Positions 45,613 to 57,141 of a stretch of DNA of 64,000 bases are shown piece after piece (within the stretch, counting starts at the first letter, position 1; every line of letters begins with the position of its first letter). The notes beneath the pieces are model-generated. The model was not told where the DNA came from, did no database searches, and saw only the letters and a program-made list of their open reading frames with translations. The translations under genes and the position numbers were made by a program. This DNA is from Cristatella mucedo (taxonomy: Eukaryota; Bryozoa; Phylactolaemata; Cristatellidae). Location of the stretch: contig WPIO01000065.1 in assembly GCA_009760855.2 (NCBI GenBank), positions 631,001-695,000 on the forward strand, written 5' to 3'.

Positions 45613-46668
45613 TATAAATAACAAAAATAATGCACTTGATAAAGCACCCTCAGAGAACTCAATCTCTTTCTAGGCGCTGTACATTTGCTGCAAATTATGC
45701 ATGATCGAATGGTTTGTGGTAGCACGCTCGATAAACAACGAGAATAACATGATTACTGGTGATATGCACGGAGTCAGCATGCAACTGTGGTTAGTGGCAA
45801 CATGCAACAGTGTCAGCACGCACAAGCACATAAAGAAAGAATTACAGGGACCCACTAAATGCTGTCTCAAGTAAGTGCGTTTTAAATTTCTTTTTAAATG
45901 TGGTCAAGTCAGGTGATATCGTGACGGAAGTCGGAATTGAGCTCTAGGCTTTGGAAGCATACGAAATAAATGCACGGTCTCGAAAGAATTTGAGGTTTGT
46001 ACGAGGTATAGGTAAACAGCTAGGTTCCGAAAAGTTGGTTGTACGACACTTAGCCTGGTGGTGGAGTAGATCTGATACGTAGGCTGGAACCAAAGAATGA
46101 AGGAACCTAAAAGTGAGCGATAAAACCTTGAAGTCGATCCGTTGCTTGACTGGTAGTCGGTGCAGGTCGGCGAGAAGTGGTGCGATGTGGTAACTGCGAT
46201 GCTCACGACAGACAAACCTAGCGCCAGAGTTTCGCACCAGCTGTCAGCACATGATTGCACATGCCGGTAGGCCGGCTACCAGAGAGTTACAGAAGTCTAG
46301 AAAGGATGTCACAAACGTATGGAACAACTCAGACGTGGTATCTCTATTTAACAAGCCCGAACTTTAGCAATTTGTGTAGCTGACGGAAGGCAGACTTGAT
46401 TGCAGAGCTGATGTGGTCGTCTAACGAAGGGTCACTTTGGAACATAACACTTGGATTTCGTGCAGATTAAACAGGAGATATGCTGGCAGGACCGATTGTG
46501 AGAGTCAGCCTTTCCATTTTCTGAATCACACTGGGTTTGCCCATAGCTAGTAAGTTAGCTCTATCGTCACTCCATTTACGAAAACTTGCTGCCATCCATG
46601 TGCGGATGTGATCGATACATGCAGTAAGGGAGTTGAGACAATTTGACGAGCTGGTAGGGATAATAATA
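45613..46668 (-). mobile_element. Family A retrotransposon, 5'-truncated
   Basis: ATT-like tail, hairpin (AAGCACCCTCAGAGAACTCA on the plus strand), 3' UTR and the reverse-transcriptase C-terminal third (LHRLPVKQRIDFKVLSLTF at about 46150) with frame breaks. It abuts the tail of the next copy at 46668. Confidence 0.85.
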
Positions 46669-48530
46669 ATAATAATATTGCTCTTGATAAAGCGCCCTCA
46701 GAGAACTTAATCTCTTTCTAGGCGCTTTACATTTTCTGCAAAGTGATACGCCATAGAATAGTAAGTAAAATCATGCTTGAAAAACAAACAAAATGAATAA
46801 CATGGTTAGGGGTTACATGCACTGGGTCAGCATGCAAATGTGGTTAGTGGCAGTATGCACAGTGTCAGCACGCATAAGCACATCGAGGACGAATCACAAG
46901 GACCCACTAAATGCTGTCCTAAATAGGTATGTTTTTAAGTTTCTTTTAAATGTGGTCAGGTCAGGGGATGTTCTGATGCAGGTCGGGAGGGAGTTCCAGG
47001 CTGTGGGAGCATACGAGCTAAATGCACGGTCTCCAAAGGATTTAAGGTTTGTGCGAGGTATTTCTAGACTGTTGGATTCCGAAAAGCGAGTGGTACGATG
47101 CTTTGCCTGATGGGGTAGTATATCTGAAAGGTAGGCTGGAGCCATAGAATGAAGAGACCTAAAAGTGAGCGACAAAACCTTGAAGTCAATCCGTTGCTTG
47201 ACTGGTAGCCAGTGCAGGTCGGCGAGAAGTGGAGTTATGTGGCAACTGCGACGCTCACGACAGACAAGCCTAGCTGCAGAGTTTTGCACCAGCTGCAATC
47301 GCCTGATCGCACATGCTGGTAGGCCTGTAAGCAGTGAGTTGCAGAAGTCGAGACGAGATGTCACGAATGCATGGACCAACTTGGACGTGGTATCCTTATC
47401 TAAACAAGCCCGAATTTTAGCAATTTATGAAGCTGAAAATAGGCAGATTTGACTTGGAGCTGATATGGTCGTCCAACGAGAGGTCGCTTTGGAATATGAC
47501 ACCTAGATTTCGAGCTGATTCGACAGGAAATATCCTGGCTGAGCCAATTTTGAGAGACAGCCTTTCCAATTTCTGAATAACACTAGGTTTGCCCATAACT
47601 AGTAAGTTAGTTTTATCATCGTTTAGTTTTAGAAAATTTGCTGCCATCCATGATCGGATGTCATCAATGCATGCAGCAAGTGAGTTGAGAGAATTTGAGG
47701 TGCTCGAAGGCTGGGAGGGATCAAAGCAAAGGTACAACTGAGTGTCATCCGCATAGAAGTGAAAGCCTAGATTGTGCTTGGCAATCACATCAGCGAGAGG
47801 GAGAGTATAAACGGTGAAAAGGACCGGACCTAGCACAGAGCCCTGAGGTACTCCATATTTTAGAGGTACTTCAGATGATCTTTGTCCATTCACGTCAACA
47901 CTCTGAAGTCTCCCACTGAGATAGGACCTGAACCACTGCAGAGCAGTGCCAGTGATGCCCAGGCGAGATGAGAGGTGCTCTAGAAGTACTTTGTGATCGA
48001 TGGTATCAAAAGCTGCCGAAAGATCGAGCAAAACAAGAAGAGACACTCTACCCATGTCTGCATTCCTAAGTAGGTCGTTGTATACCCGAAGCAATGCTGA
48101 CTCTGTGGAGTGATTAGCTCTAAAGCCAGACTGGAACTTACTAGCAAGGTGTGAGGTTTCGATATACGAGTTCAGCTGGTCTGCCACGACCCGTTCCAGT
48201 GTCTTTGATAGGAATGGTAGAAGGGAGACTGGGCGGTAGTTGCTTAAGTTCTCTTGGTCTAGTGTAGCTTTCTTGAGAAGTGGCCTGACTACAGCTTTTT
48301 TGAAAGGTGCTGGGACCTGACCTGAGGCTAATGACATATTAATGATGTTGGTTATGCATGGCAGCAGCAGATCAATGCAACGTAGGAGCAGGACAGTGGG
48401 AATAGGGTCCAGTGGACTTCTTGTCTTCTTTGATTGAGATACGAGCTTTAGGACTACATCACTAGTGACCTGTTTAAATGCAGACTCAAAGCAACGGTAC
48501 AACCAAGTGTCATCCGCAAAGAAGTGAAAG
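46669..48530 (-). mobile_element. Family A retrotransposon, best-preserved polymerase
   Basis: ATT tail and hairpin at 46660-46740, then two long frames. 48688-47417 holds the reverse transcriptase from the pre-fingers region (SPLDPIPTVLLLRCIDLLLP) through AFDTIDHKVLLEHL, GVPQGSVLGPVLF, FHFYADDTQLYLCFD and ARNLGVIFQSDLSLDDHI. 47379-46894 holds the thumb and C-terminal part. A single frame break separates them near 47420. The first 70 codons of the long frame are SINE and rearranged sequence, not part of the enzyme. Confidence 0.88.
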
Positions 48531-48701
48531 CCTACCAGCTGACTTAATAGCCTCTTTTTGTATAAAGGTAGAAGACCCCAAAAGGCTATCGCCACTGCTT
48601 GTAGCGGCAATAAAAGATCGTGCACTGCAGGATTTGTATCCACGACCTCGGGAACGAGGTCGTGAACAGTGGTTCTGTTCCTCAGCATCTAGCCATCATG
48701 T
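48531..48701 (-). repeat. tRNA-derived SINE copy 7
   Basis: Body GGCTATCGCCACTGCTTG (plus strand), palindrome GACCTCGGGAACGAGGTC, and 3' end GCTGACTTAATAGCC. Box B is mutated (GGATTTGTATCC). It joins family A reverse-transcriptase sequence at its 3' end. Confidence 0.8.
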
Positions 48702-49094
48702 GGTCCCACACAACAAGTTGAAATCATTTGGCGATGAAGCTGTTTGGCTAATATATGTACCGTCAGCCCGATACTCACTTCCAGCTATGGTTACTGCGAG
48801 TAATAACTTTGCATCATTAAGTCTTAGCTGAAGACGCCTCTATTCGGTTCAAATTTCCGTTTGCCCCCAGAGAACTTGTCACGTTTTGTTCCCGTGTGCT
48901 TGCCGTGCTTGTGTGCTAGTTTAGCTTACCCGCAGGTGATTCAGTTCATGCTAGTCGCCGTGGATCACACAAAACTCAAGTGTCTCTGAGTGTCTTCTTG
49001 CTTGTCTTTGCACGCATTTATAAGCATGCTACTTGTTTGAATTTGAATGCTTGTCCACGCATGATACTGCGCACACCACTAGTCCTTGGTTATT
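48702..49094 (+). mobile_element. Family C-like 3' fragment
   Basis: LKSFGDEAVWLIYVPSARY is a decayed form of the [18 protein letters not shown] region of L2-type polymerases, and the downstream part resembles 38880-39000. Boundaries uncertain. Confidence 0.5.
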
Positions 49095-49325
49095 AATTTT
49101 CTTGCAACGAGTTGTAAGGGGTTTTGAGCAAACATTTAGTTTTCTTATGGCTCCATACAGAAGACCTGACACTATTCTTACGATCAACTGCCACATTTGG
49201 CAGTTGTTTGGGGTTCCCTCAGGTACCAAGACTTGCCATAGTGAAGATTTTTCCGATCTCATTTTGATTCTGCATTCAAGAAATCGTCCCTTGCTCGCAA
49301 CAGAGTCCTTACCAAAGATCGGTAA
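49095..49325 (+). mobile_element. Family A endonuclease-region fragment
   Basis: FGVPSGTKTCHSEDFSDLI followed by a VLI-like stretch is a decayed YRPPG...FSDFISDL segment, similar to 30190-30300. Confidence 0.5.
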
Positions 49326-49905
49326 CTGTCTACCATGATGGATTGCTAAGACTGTTACTAGCTCCATGGTTCTATCTAGGCTGGACTAATGGAATTCAGT
49401 TTTTGCTGGACTACCGAAAAAACTCAGCCTCTGGTGCATGCGATGAATATGGCTGCAAGGCTAGTCAACAATCTTATTCAGCCACGCGTCTCATTTGCTC
49501 AAGGACCTGTGATAGCTCCCGTTCGATCAACGGATAAAGAGCAAAATTCTTGCTCTGAAAAACGAGGCCTGCCGTTGCTAGGCTCTTTCAAGTCTAGCTG
49601 AACTGATGCTCCAGTTTCAGCAGTATCATGTTCTCAGACCCTTTACGAGCAATACAGTAGCTACTCGATTCCAATGCTGTAGACCGTTAGCGTGTGAACC
49701 TTGAGCTCCGTAGCTTCTAGACTGTGGAACTCACTTCCACAGTTCTTGGGCAACGGCATCTTTTCTCCTGCTACCGACTGTGGCACATCCTTTCCAGCAC
49801 TTTTTTTCTTTCCTGAGTTGCTACTTCAATGCTACTCATTTCTTTACTATCATGCTGACTAGGCTATGCTCCTTACTTTCTCTTTCTTGCATAGGATGAA
49901 ATCAG
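49326..49905 (+). mobile_element. Family B 3' fragment
   Basis: The reverse complement matches about 24130-24600: MNMAARLV in one frame (about 49445), the GDRS...LWNSLPQF region near 49705-49745, then the 3' UTR. Frames are broken. Confidence 0.65.
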
Positions 49906-50319
49906 TGCTTCAGATAAAATCTGAAAAAATTCAAAATACTGAAAGCCATTTAGGCTTTGAGCGAGCTATGAAAAAATCTCCAGCATCTTCGTGGAAGACG
50001 CTATACCCACTTTGTATATGTATCTTTTGATGTTACAGATGGAAATATATTACTGGGTTACTACAACATTAGTGTTTAAAATATTAACAATAGGTCGTTT
50101 GAATAGTACCCTAAGAAAACCTAGCCTCCTTCTAGCGGTTTAAAACAAGCTGCAAAAGAAGCAATAACCAAGGGTTAGTAACATGCACGCTATCGTACTT
50201 TGAAATGCTTGGAAACACACTATGCAGAAACCAGGATGCAAAAGCTTACAAAAAGATACTTAGGGCCATTGCTTAGTTCGGTGCCCGGCTAGGATCATTC
50301 GAAAATTCATGCACATTCA
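49906..50319. other. Mostly unrecognised; decayed hairpin-type repeat at 50093-50215
   Basis: 50093-50215 resembles 4683-4798, an old L2-like 3' end. The rest is not recognised. Confidence 0.4.
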
Positions 50320-51405
50320 CGCACAAAAGTACCTTTGTACCTTCAATTTGATCCCTCCCAGCCTTTGAGCACCTCAAATTATCTCAACTCACTTGCTGCA
50401 TGTATTGATGACATCTGCATATGGATGGCAGCAAATTTTCCAAAACTAAATAGCGATAAAACTAACTTACTAGTTATTTGCAAACCCAGTGTGATTCACA
50501 AACTGGAAAGGCTGACGTTCAAAATTGGCACTGCCAGCATTTCTCCAGTTTAATCAGCTCGAAATCTAGGTGTCATATTCCAAAGCGACTTCTCGTTAGA
50601 CGACCATATCAGCTCCACAGTCAAATCTGCCTATTTTCAGCTACATAAATTGCTAAAATTTAGGCATGTTTAGATAAGGATACCACGTCCAAGTTGGTAC
50701 ATGCATTCGTGACATCCCGTTTCGACTTCTGCAACTCATTGCTCGCTGGCCTACCGGGATGTGCGATCAGGCGATAGCAGCTGGTGCAAAACTCCGCAGC
50801 TAGGCTTGTCTGTCGTGAGCGTCACAGTTGCCACATTACTCCACTTCTCGCCGACCTGCACTGGCTACCAGTCAAGTAACGGATTGACTTCAAGGTTTTG
50901 TCGCTCACTTTTAGCTCCCTTCATTCTATGGCATCAGCCTATCTCTCAGATCTACTCCCCCATCAGGCCAAGCATCGTACAACCCGCTTTTCAGAATCCA
51001 ACAGTCTACAAATACCCCGTACAAACCTCACATCCTTTGGAGACCGTGCATTTAGTTTGTATGCTCCCAAAGCCTGGAACTCCCTCCCGACCTGCGTCAA
51101 AACATTCCCTGACCTGACCAAATTGAAAAAAAAATTTAAAAATACACCTATTTAGGACCGCATTTATTGGGTCACTATGATTTGTCCTTGATGTGCTTAT
51201 GCGTGCTGACACTGAGCATGCTGCCACTAACCACATTTGCATGATGACCCTGTGCATGTTACCCCTAACCATGTTGTTCATTTTGTTTGTTTGTCAAGCA
51301 TGATTTTTACTCACCATTCAATTGCATTTCCATTTGCAGCAAATGTAAAGCGCCTAGAGAGAGATTGAGTTCTCTGAGGGCGTTTTATCAAGTGCATTAT
51401 TATTA
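50320..51405 (+). mobile_element. Family A retrotransposon, 5'-truncated
   Basis: From just after the catalytic motif (YLQFDPSQP) through LHWLPVK, HSMASAYLSDLLPHQ and APKAWNSLP to the 3' UTR, hairpin and (ATT)n at 51400. Several frameshifts. Confidence 0.85.
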
Positions 51406-51635
51406 CACATCTTATGCGTGCTGACACTGTGCATGCTGCTACTAACCACACTTGCATGCTGACCCTGCACATGTCACCCCTAACCATATTATTTGTGTTG
51501 TTTGTCAAGCCCGATATTACTCACCATTCAACCGCGTTTCCGTTTGCAGTAAATGTAAAGCTCTAAGAAAAAAATTGAGTTCTCTGAGGGCGCTTTATCA
51601 AGTGCATTATTGTTATTATTATTACCTCAACAAAA
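51406..51635 (+). mobile_element. Family A 3' terminal fragment, tandem
   Basis: A second 3' UTR, hairpin and ATT tail placed directly after the tail of the preceding copy, same orientation. Confidence 0.85.
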
Positions 51636-52250
51636 CATTAGTTTATTAGAGCCAATAGAAACCTGACCGGGGTACATGCGGATTTAGCTGAGACTTATAT
51701 GATGCAAACTCGTTGCATGTGGTGGATGAAGCCGGAAATGAATTTAAGAATTTTGATGCTTTCGAATTGAAGGCGCCGTCACCAAACAGGTTCAATTTTG
51801 TGAGAACGGCGACACGACTAAATGCTGAGGAGTGATTGGTGCGAGAGCACACTTGATAACCAAAGAAGTCTACTAGGCGGGCTGCTGGAAGCGAGTGAAG
51901 CAACCGGTAAGCTAGAGATAAGGAAATTGAAATTGATTTACGCTCGATATGGAGCCAACGAAGCTCCGACAGACGGTATTCGGTTGATAATACTAAAAAA
52001 GCTGCTAATTTTTGTTGCACCGGTTGTAGACGGTAATACAGGTTAGAAGACCTAAAAAGAAGGTAATGGGCAGTAATCTAGGAGTGATGTCGCAATGTCT
52101 GACTACTTTGACTGCATTTCCCTTGTCTAAACAGACCCTCATTTTAAGGCTTCTCCACATTTGAACTTAACATTGACTAAATTAAGCTAAGAGATGCATC
52201 CGACGATAATTGGTTTTTAATAGCACTTCTAGATTAGTCGCATAAGCCGC
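51636..52250 (-). mobile_element. Family C L2-like fragment
   Basis: A 124-codon frame (52020-51646) reads as a reverse-transcriptase C-terminus: ELRWLHIERKSISISLSLAY, HSLPAARLVDFFGYQ, FGDGAFNSKASKFLNSFP. The class is clear but the sequence is distinct from families A and B. Confidence 0.7.
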
Positions 52251-52609
52251 TGGCGTGATATTAGGTAAACCAATATTGAGCAATGAATCTTTCCACGTAC
52301 TCTCGCTCGCACCCTAAGATGTTAGAGCAAAGAAAACTCGTTTTATAAGGTATCTGGACGCAGCTGTTTAGCAATCTCTGCTGGCCAATGTCGCCGAATG
52401 TTTCTCAATCACCGGACGCCCGGGTGTTACTTTGTTGGATGAGATGGCTTTAATAGGCGATTATCTGAGACCTGGCAAGTGAGAGAGTGCAAATTCTGCT
52501 GGAGCCAAAAAGTACATCATAGTTGATCGTGAGTTTGAGGCTCTTGTGTGTTCATTGGTGTCCATCTTTATCCACGTGAGTGAGATTAGATGTGGTCAAC
52601 GCCACAGTG
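52251..52609. other. No recognisable content
   Basis: Nothing identified between two retrotransposon fragments. Confidence 0.4.
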
Positions 52610-54545
52610 ATTTGTGAAGTGTCGAAACTTATTTCGAATTAATATGGAATTGTGTGATCATACCATAGTATACAGGACATTGTTGAATAACACGTGCACA
52701 ATCCAAAAAATGCTGCTGTCGACGAACAACCGCCTCCCTAACCGCACCCAGGTTAGGTCCTTACCTATTGATCCTTGTGACGAGGTAACTGATCGCTTCT
52801 TTAGTATCTTTGTCCACAAGCAACACGAGATCAGGGATCATATCATTAGGATGGCAGCACCCCCCCCCCCGGATTCATGTCCCTCAACTCCATGCAGAAT
52901 TTCAGTGTCTACATTTAAGAAGGCTATTATTGACCTCGTCCTGAAGTGCATGTTCCCATCAAAAAAGATATCTAGTTCTCTAGACCCTATTCTCACTGCC
53001 CTAATTCTAAGATGCATTGATCTACTGCTACAATGCATAACGTCGGCCCAGTTTCCCTTCTACCGTTCCTAACAAAGGCCCTGGAACGATTCATTGCAGA
53101 TAAGCCCAACTCATATATTGAAACTTCAAAACGCGCTCGTAATTTCCAGTCTGGTTTTAGCACTAATCACTCTACCGAGTCGGCATAGCTCCAGGTGTAT
53201 TACGACCTAAGTATAAATGCAGACTTGGCTAGATTCTCTCTGCTTGTTTTGCTCTTTCGGCTACGGTTGACACTATCAATCACAAATTCCTTCTTGGAGA
53301 CCTATCATCTCGCCTGGGCGTCACTGCCACTACTGTGCAACGGTTCAGGTCCTCTGTCAGAGGTAGACTCCAGAGTATTGATATGAATGGACTGGTGTGA
53401 ATGAACAAAGATCATCGGAAGAACCTCTGAATTATGGGGTACCTCAAAGCTCTGTGCTTGGTCCCGTTCTTATCACAATTACACTCTCACTCTAGCTCAG
53501 TGGTTCTCAACCTTCCTAAAGCAGCGATTCTTTAAGAAAATTTCTCATATAGTGGCGACCCCCAACGATACAGTTAGTGTGTGCAAAATGCTGAAATGCA
53601 TGCTTTTCCATGGTCTTAAGCGATCCCTGTGACGTGGTCGTTCGACAATCAAAGGGGTCACGACCCACAGGATGTGAACCACTGCTACAGCCAATATCAT
53701 AGCAGGCACAATCTATTCTTTCACTTCTAAATCGATTACACACAGTTGTACCTTTACTTAAATTACTACTAGTCCTTCAGCACGTCAAATTTGTTCAACT
53801 CCGTTGCTCTATGTATTCATGACATCCGAAATTGGATGGCAGCAAACTTTCATAAATAGAATGATAATAAAACCAACTTACTTGTGTTGGGCGAACGAAG
53901 TGTGATTTAGGAATTGAAAAGGTTAACACTCAAAATCGGCTCTGATAGCATATCTTCTGTTGAAGCTGCACGAATTCTAGGTGTCGTGCTACAAACTGAC
54001 CTTTCATTAGACGATCACATCAGCTCCACTGTCAAGTCTGCCTGCTTTCAGCTCCATTGCATTGCTAAAATTCGAGCTTGTTTAGAGATGGAAACCACAG
54101 CTATATTAGCAGATGCATTTACGACATCTCGTCTCGACTTCAGTAACTCACTGCATGCTGATCTACCGCCTTGTGTAATCAGGCGCTTACAGCTGATGCA
54201 AAACTTTGCAGCCCAGTTGCTACACCACTTCTCGCCGGCCTGCCCCTGCTCTCAGTCGACCTGCACCGGCCCCCAGTCAAGCGACACATCGACTTCAAGG
54301 TTTTGTCACTCACCTTTATAAGTCCTGTCATTCTTTGACTCCAGCGTACCCATCAGATGTCGTCCCCCACCAGGCTAAGCATCGTGCTACCCGCTTTGCA
54401 GAATCTAACTGTTTACCTATACCTCGTACAAACCTTTAATCCTTTGGAGACCGTGCCTTTAGTTCGTATGCTCCCAAAGCCTCGAACTCACTATCGACTT
54501 GCGGCACGACATCTCCTCACTTGACAACATTAAAAAACAAGTGTC
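52610..54545 (+). mobile_element. Family A retrotransposon interrupted by a MITE
   Basis: It begins before the polymerase domain (NNRLPNRTQVRSLP, then VSTFKKAI) and lacks about 100 bp near 53040. The polymerase is decayed. A hAT-type MITE (53498-53684) sits in the segment just before the catalytic motif. It continues with LKIGSDSISSVE (about 53925) and ends without its own 3' UTR at about 54545, where another copy begins. Confidence 0.8.
53498..53684. mobile_element. Non-autonomous hAT element (187-bp MITE)
   Basis: Terminal inverted repeats CAGTGGTTCTCAACC and CAGTGGTTCACATCC (13 of 15 identical). Interior carries the GTGGCGACCCCCAA and AAAGGGGTCACGACCCACAG blocks characteristic of a widespread hAT-Charlie/SPIN-like MITE group. 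The 8-bp flanks CTCTAGCT (53490-53497) and CTACAGCC (53685-53692) are a diverged target-site duplication; the second re-enters the interrupted polymerase sequence in register. Confidence 0.85.
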
Positions 54546-56260
54546 CGGTAATTCCATGCAGCACCTTGGTGTTTACATTCAAGGAGGCTACTAGTGACCT
54601 CGGCCGGAAGTTCACATCCCAAAAAACAAGGTAATCAGTAATCTATAACCTATTCTCATTTCCTGCTTTGATGGATGCATTGATCCGCTGCTGAAATGAA
54701 TAAATTCCACCAAGTTTTCCTTCAACCTTTCCTATCAAAGACACCGGAACGAGTTATTGAAGATCAGCTGCACTCATAAATTGAAACTTCTAACCTTGCT
54801 GTCAAGTTCCAGTCTGTTTTTAGAACTAATCACTCCACAGAGCCAGCATTGCTTCAGATGTATAACGACCTACTTAGGAATTCAGACTTAGGCAGAGTAT
54901 CTCTGATTTTTTTGCACAATCTTTCGGCAGCTTTTGATACCATCGATCACCAAGTCCTTCTTGAACGCCTCTAATCTCGCCTGGGCATCACTGGCACTGC
55001 GTTGATATGGCTCAGGTCCTATATCCAAGAGAGACTTCAGAGTAGTGATGTGAATGGACAATGATCGTTCGAGGAACCTTAGAACTAAGGGGTACCTCAG
55101 GGCTTTGTGCTTGGTCTCGTTCTTTTCATGGTTCATACTCTCCTTCTTGCCGATATAACTTCCATGCACAATCTAAACTTTCACTTCTATGCACATGACA
55201 CTCAGTTGTACCATTGCTTTCATTTCTCACAGTCCTCCAGCCCGTCGAATTCTCAAAACTTCCTGTCTGCATGTAAGGATCACATCTGCACATTGATGGC
55301 AGAAAACATTCTTAAATTGAAAGATAATAAAACCAGCCTACTCAAAATGGGCAAACCAAGTGTGATTCGGAAATTGGAAAGGGTAATGCTCAAAATTGGC
55401 TCTGCTGGCATGTCTCCTGTTGAATTTGCACGAAATCTAAATGTCATGTTTCAAAGTGACCTTTCAGTAGACGACTATATCAGCTCCACACTCAAGTCTG
55501 CCTACTTTCAGCCATGTAAAATTGCTTAAATTTGGGCTTGTTTAGACAGGGAAACCACAACTATTTTGGCTGATGCATTTGTGACAACTCGGCTCGACTT
55601 CTGTAATTCTGCGCTTGCTGGTCTACCGGCCTATGAAATCAGACGCTTACAGCTAGTGAGAAAGTCTGCAGCTAGGCTTGTCTGTCGTGAACCTCTCAGT
55701 TGCCACATCATACCCCGTCACCCCGACCTGCATTTACTCCCAGTCAAGCGGCTCATCAACTTTAAGGTTCTGTCACTCACTTTTAGGTCCCTTCATTCTT
55801 TGGCTTCAGCATACTTATCAGATCCACCACTACCAGGCTCAGCGTCGTACCTCCTGTTTTTCTGAATCTAATCGTTTACCTTCACCTCATATTAACCTCA
55901 GTTCCTTTGGAAACCGTGCCTTCAGTTCGTACACTCCCAAAGCCTGGAACTCAGTTACGACATGCATCACATCCCCTGACTGATGACATTAGAAAATAAG
56001 CTAAAAATGCTTGTATTTATTACAGCATTTAGTGGGTTCATGTAATTTATCCATTAGGTGATTATGCGTACTGACACTGGGCATGCTTTCATTAAGCATA
56101 TTTGAAGGATGACCCTGTGCATGCTACTTCTAACCGTGCTATGGTTGTTGTCATTGAGCTTGCTACCACTAATCATTCGATCACAATTTCTTTGCAGCAA
56201 ATGAAAAGTGCCCAGAAAGAGATTGAGTTCACTGAGGGCGCTATAACAAATTTATCATTA
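54546..56260 (+). mobile_element. Family A retrotransposon, polymerase half
   Basis: Starts in the pre-fingers region and runs through a decayed polymerase (AFDTIDHQVLLERL near 54930, YAHDTQLY near 55190 where the first catalytic Asp is replaced, ARNLNVMFQSDLSVDDYI) to VKRLINFKVLSLTF and the 3' UTR with hairpin. It stops at the 3' hairpin with a poor ATT tail. Confidence 0.82.
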
Positions 56261-56449
56261 GTACTAACGCTATTAAGAACTTCAACACTTCGCCCGAACG
56301 CACGACGGCAGCTCCACGCTGCTGGTACCCGAAGTTTAAGTCGAAGTTTAGCCACGCTGCTTCTGTCAAAACAATAAAGACAAATAAAACAATAGAGCGT
56401 GCCCTTCACTCCAACGAATTGGTCGCTTGCTCTGGACTTCCGGTGGTCT

Positions 56450-56609
56450 CATCTTCCGTATCCCACTTCTTGCTGGCCTAACGGCCTGTGCAATCAGGCG
56501 CTGACTGCTGGTGCAAAACCCTGCCGCTAGGCTCGTCTGTCGTGAGCGTAGTAGTTGCTACGTCAGGCCACGTCTTGCTGACATGCACTGACTCCCAGTC
56601 AAGCAGGGT
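56450..56609 (+). mobile_element. Family A fragment interrupted by a gypsy LTR
   Basis: LLAGLTACAIR, LVQNPAARLVCRER and the start of the LPVKQ region; it breaks off at about 56609 where LTR sequence begins. Confidence 0.65.
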
Positions 56610-57141
56610 ATCGAATATCCACTAAATAGCTGTGCACCGCCTCTCGAAATTCGAGTCTCCGAGGTCTACGAAGAAAGGAACGGTAATGGACTTCGTGGAG
56701 CCGTGCTTTTAAGAGAACCGAAAGAGGCTCTGTCACTTCTGTGGCAGCAAGTCGGCGTAGAGGCAAGCGTTGCCCGAGCTAGGCGATTAAACTCGTCGGC
56801 TGGGAAATAAACTCTCTGCGGTATGCGGTGTGCAGACGGCAGCTGTCTTCATCGGATACGGAAGAACGGCTAAGTTTCAGCAGCAAGCCGAGCAGCAGAT
56901 CTTTCTTAAATCGAGCGAACTTGCCTGGGAAGGCGTGTCGTTACTTGAGAGCGAAGCGGCGACGAGGCAGCTCGACTGGCAGCCGACGCCCTTCGCTAAG
57001 CGACAGGATCGCGAAGGAGATGGGGCGTCAGAACTGCCTGCCGAGCTCGCTAGGACGGACGATAGGACAGCGTGCGAGCGAGCATCCAGCCAACTGCCAG
57101 CCGATAGCTGGGGCCGCACACTGAGCAGGACTTTCACTTGC
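56610..57141 (+). mobile_element. 5' LTR of a gypsy-type retrotransposon (outer element)
   Basis: Shared with 15.7-16.2 kb (reverse orientation). It includes a GAAATAAACTCTCTGCGG poly(A)-signal region at about 56805. Its continuation is displaced to 61758 by the element inserted at 57142. The exact LTR ends were not resolved. Confidence 0.65.

Noticed and set aside
14695-48701. Functional tRNA genes, suggested by GGTTCGAATCC box B motifs
   Set aside because: No copy folds into a complete cloverleaf by eye; all belong to the SINE family, with shared bodies and tails.
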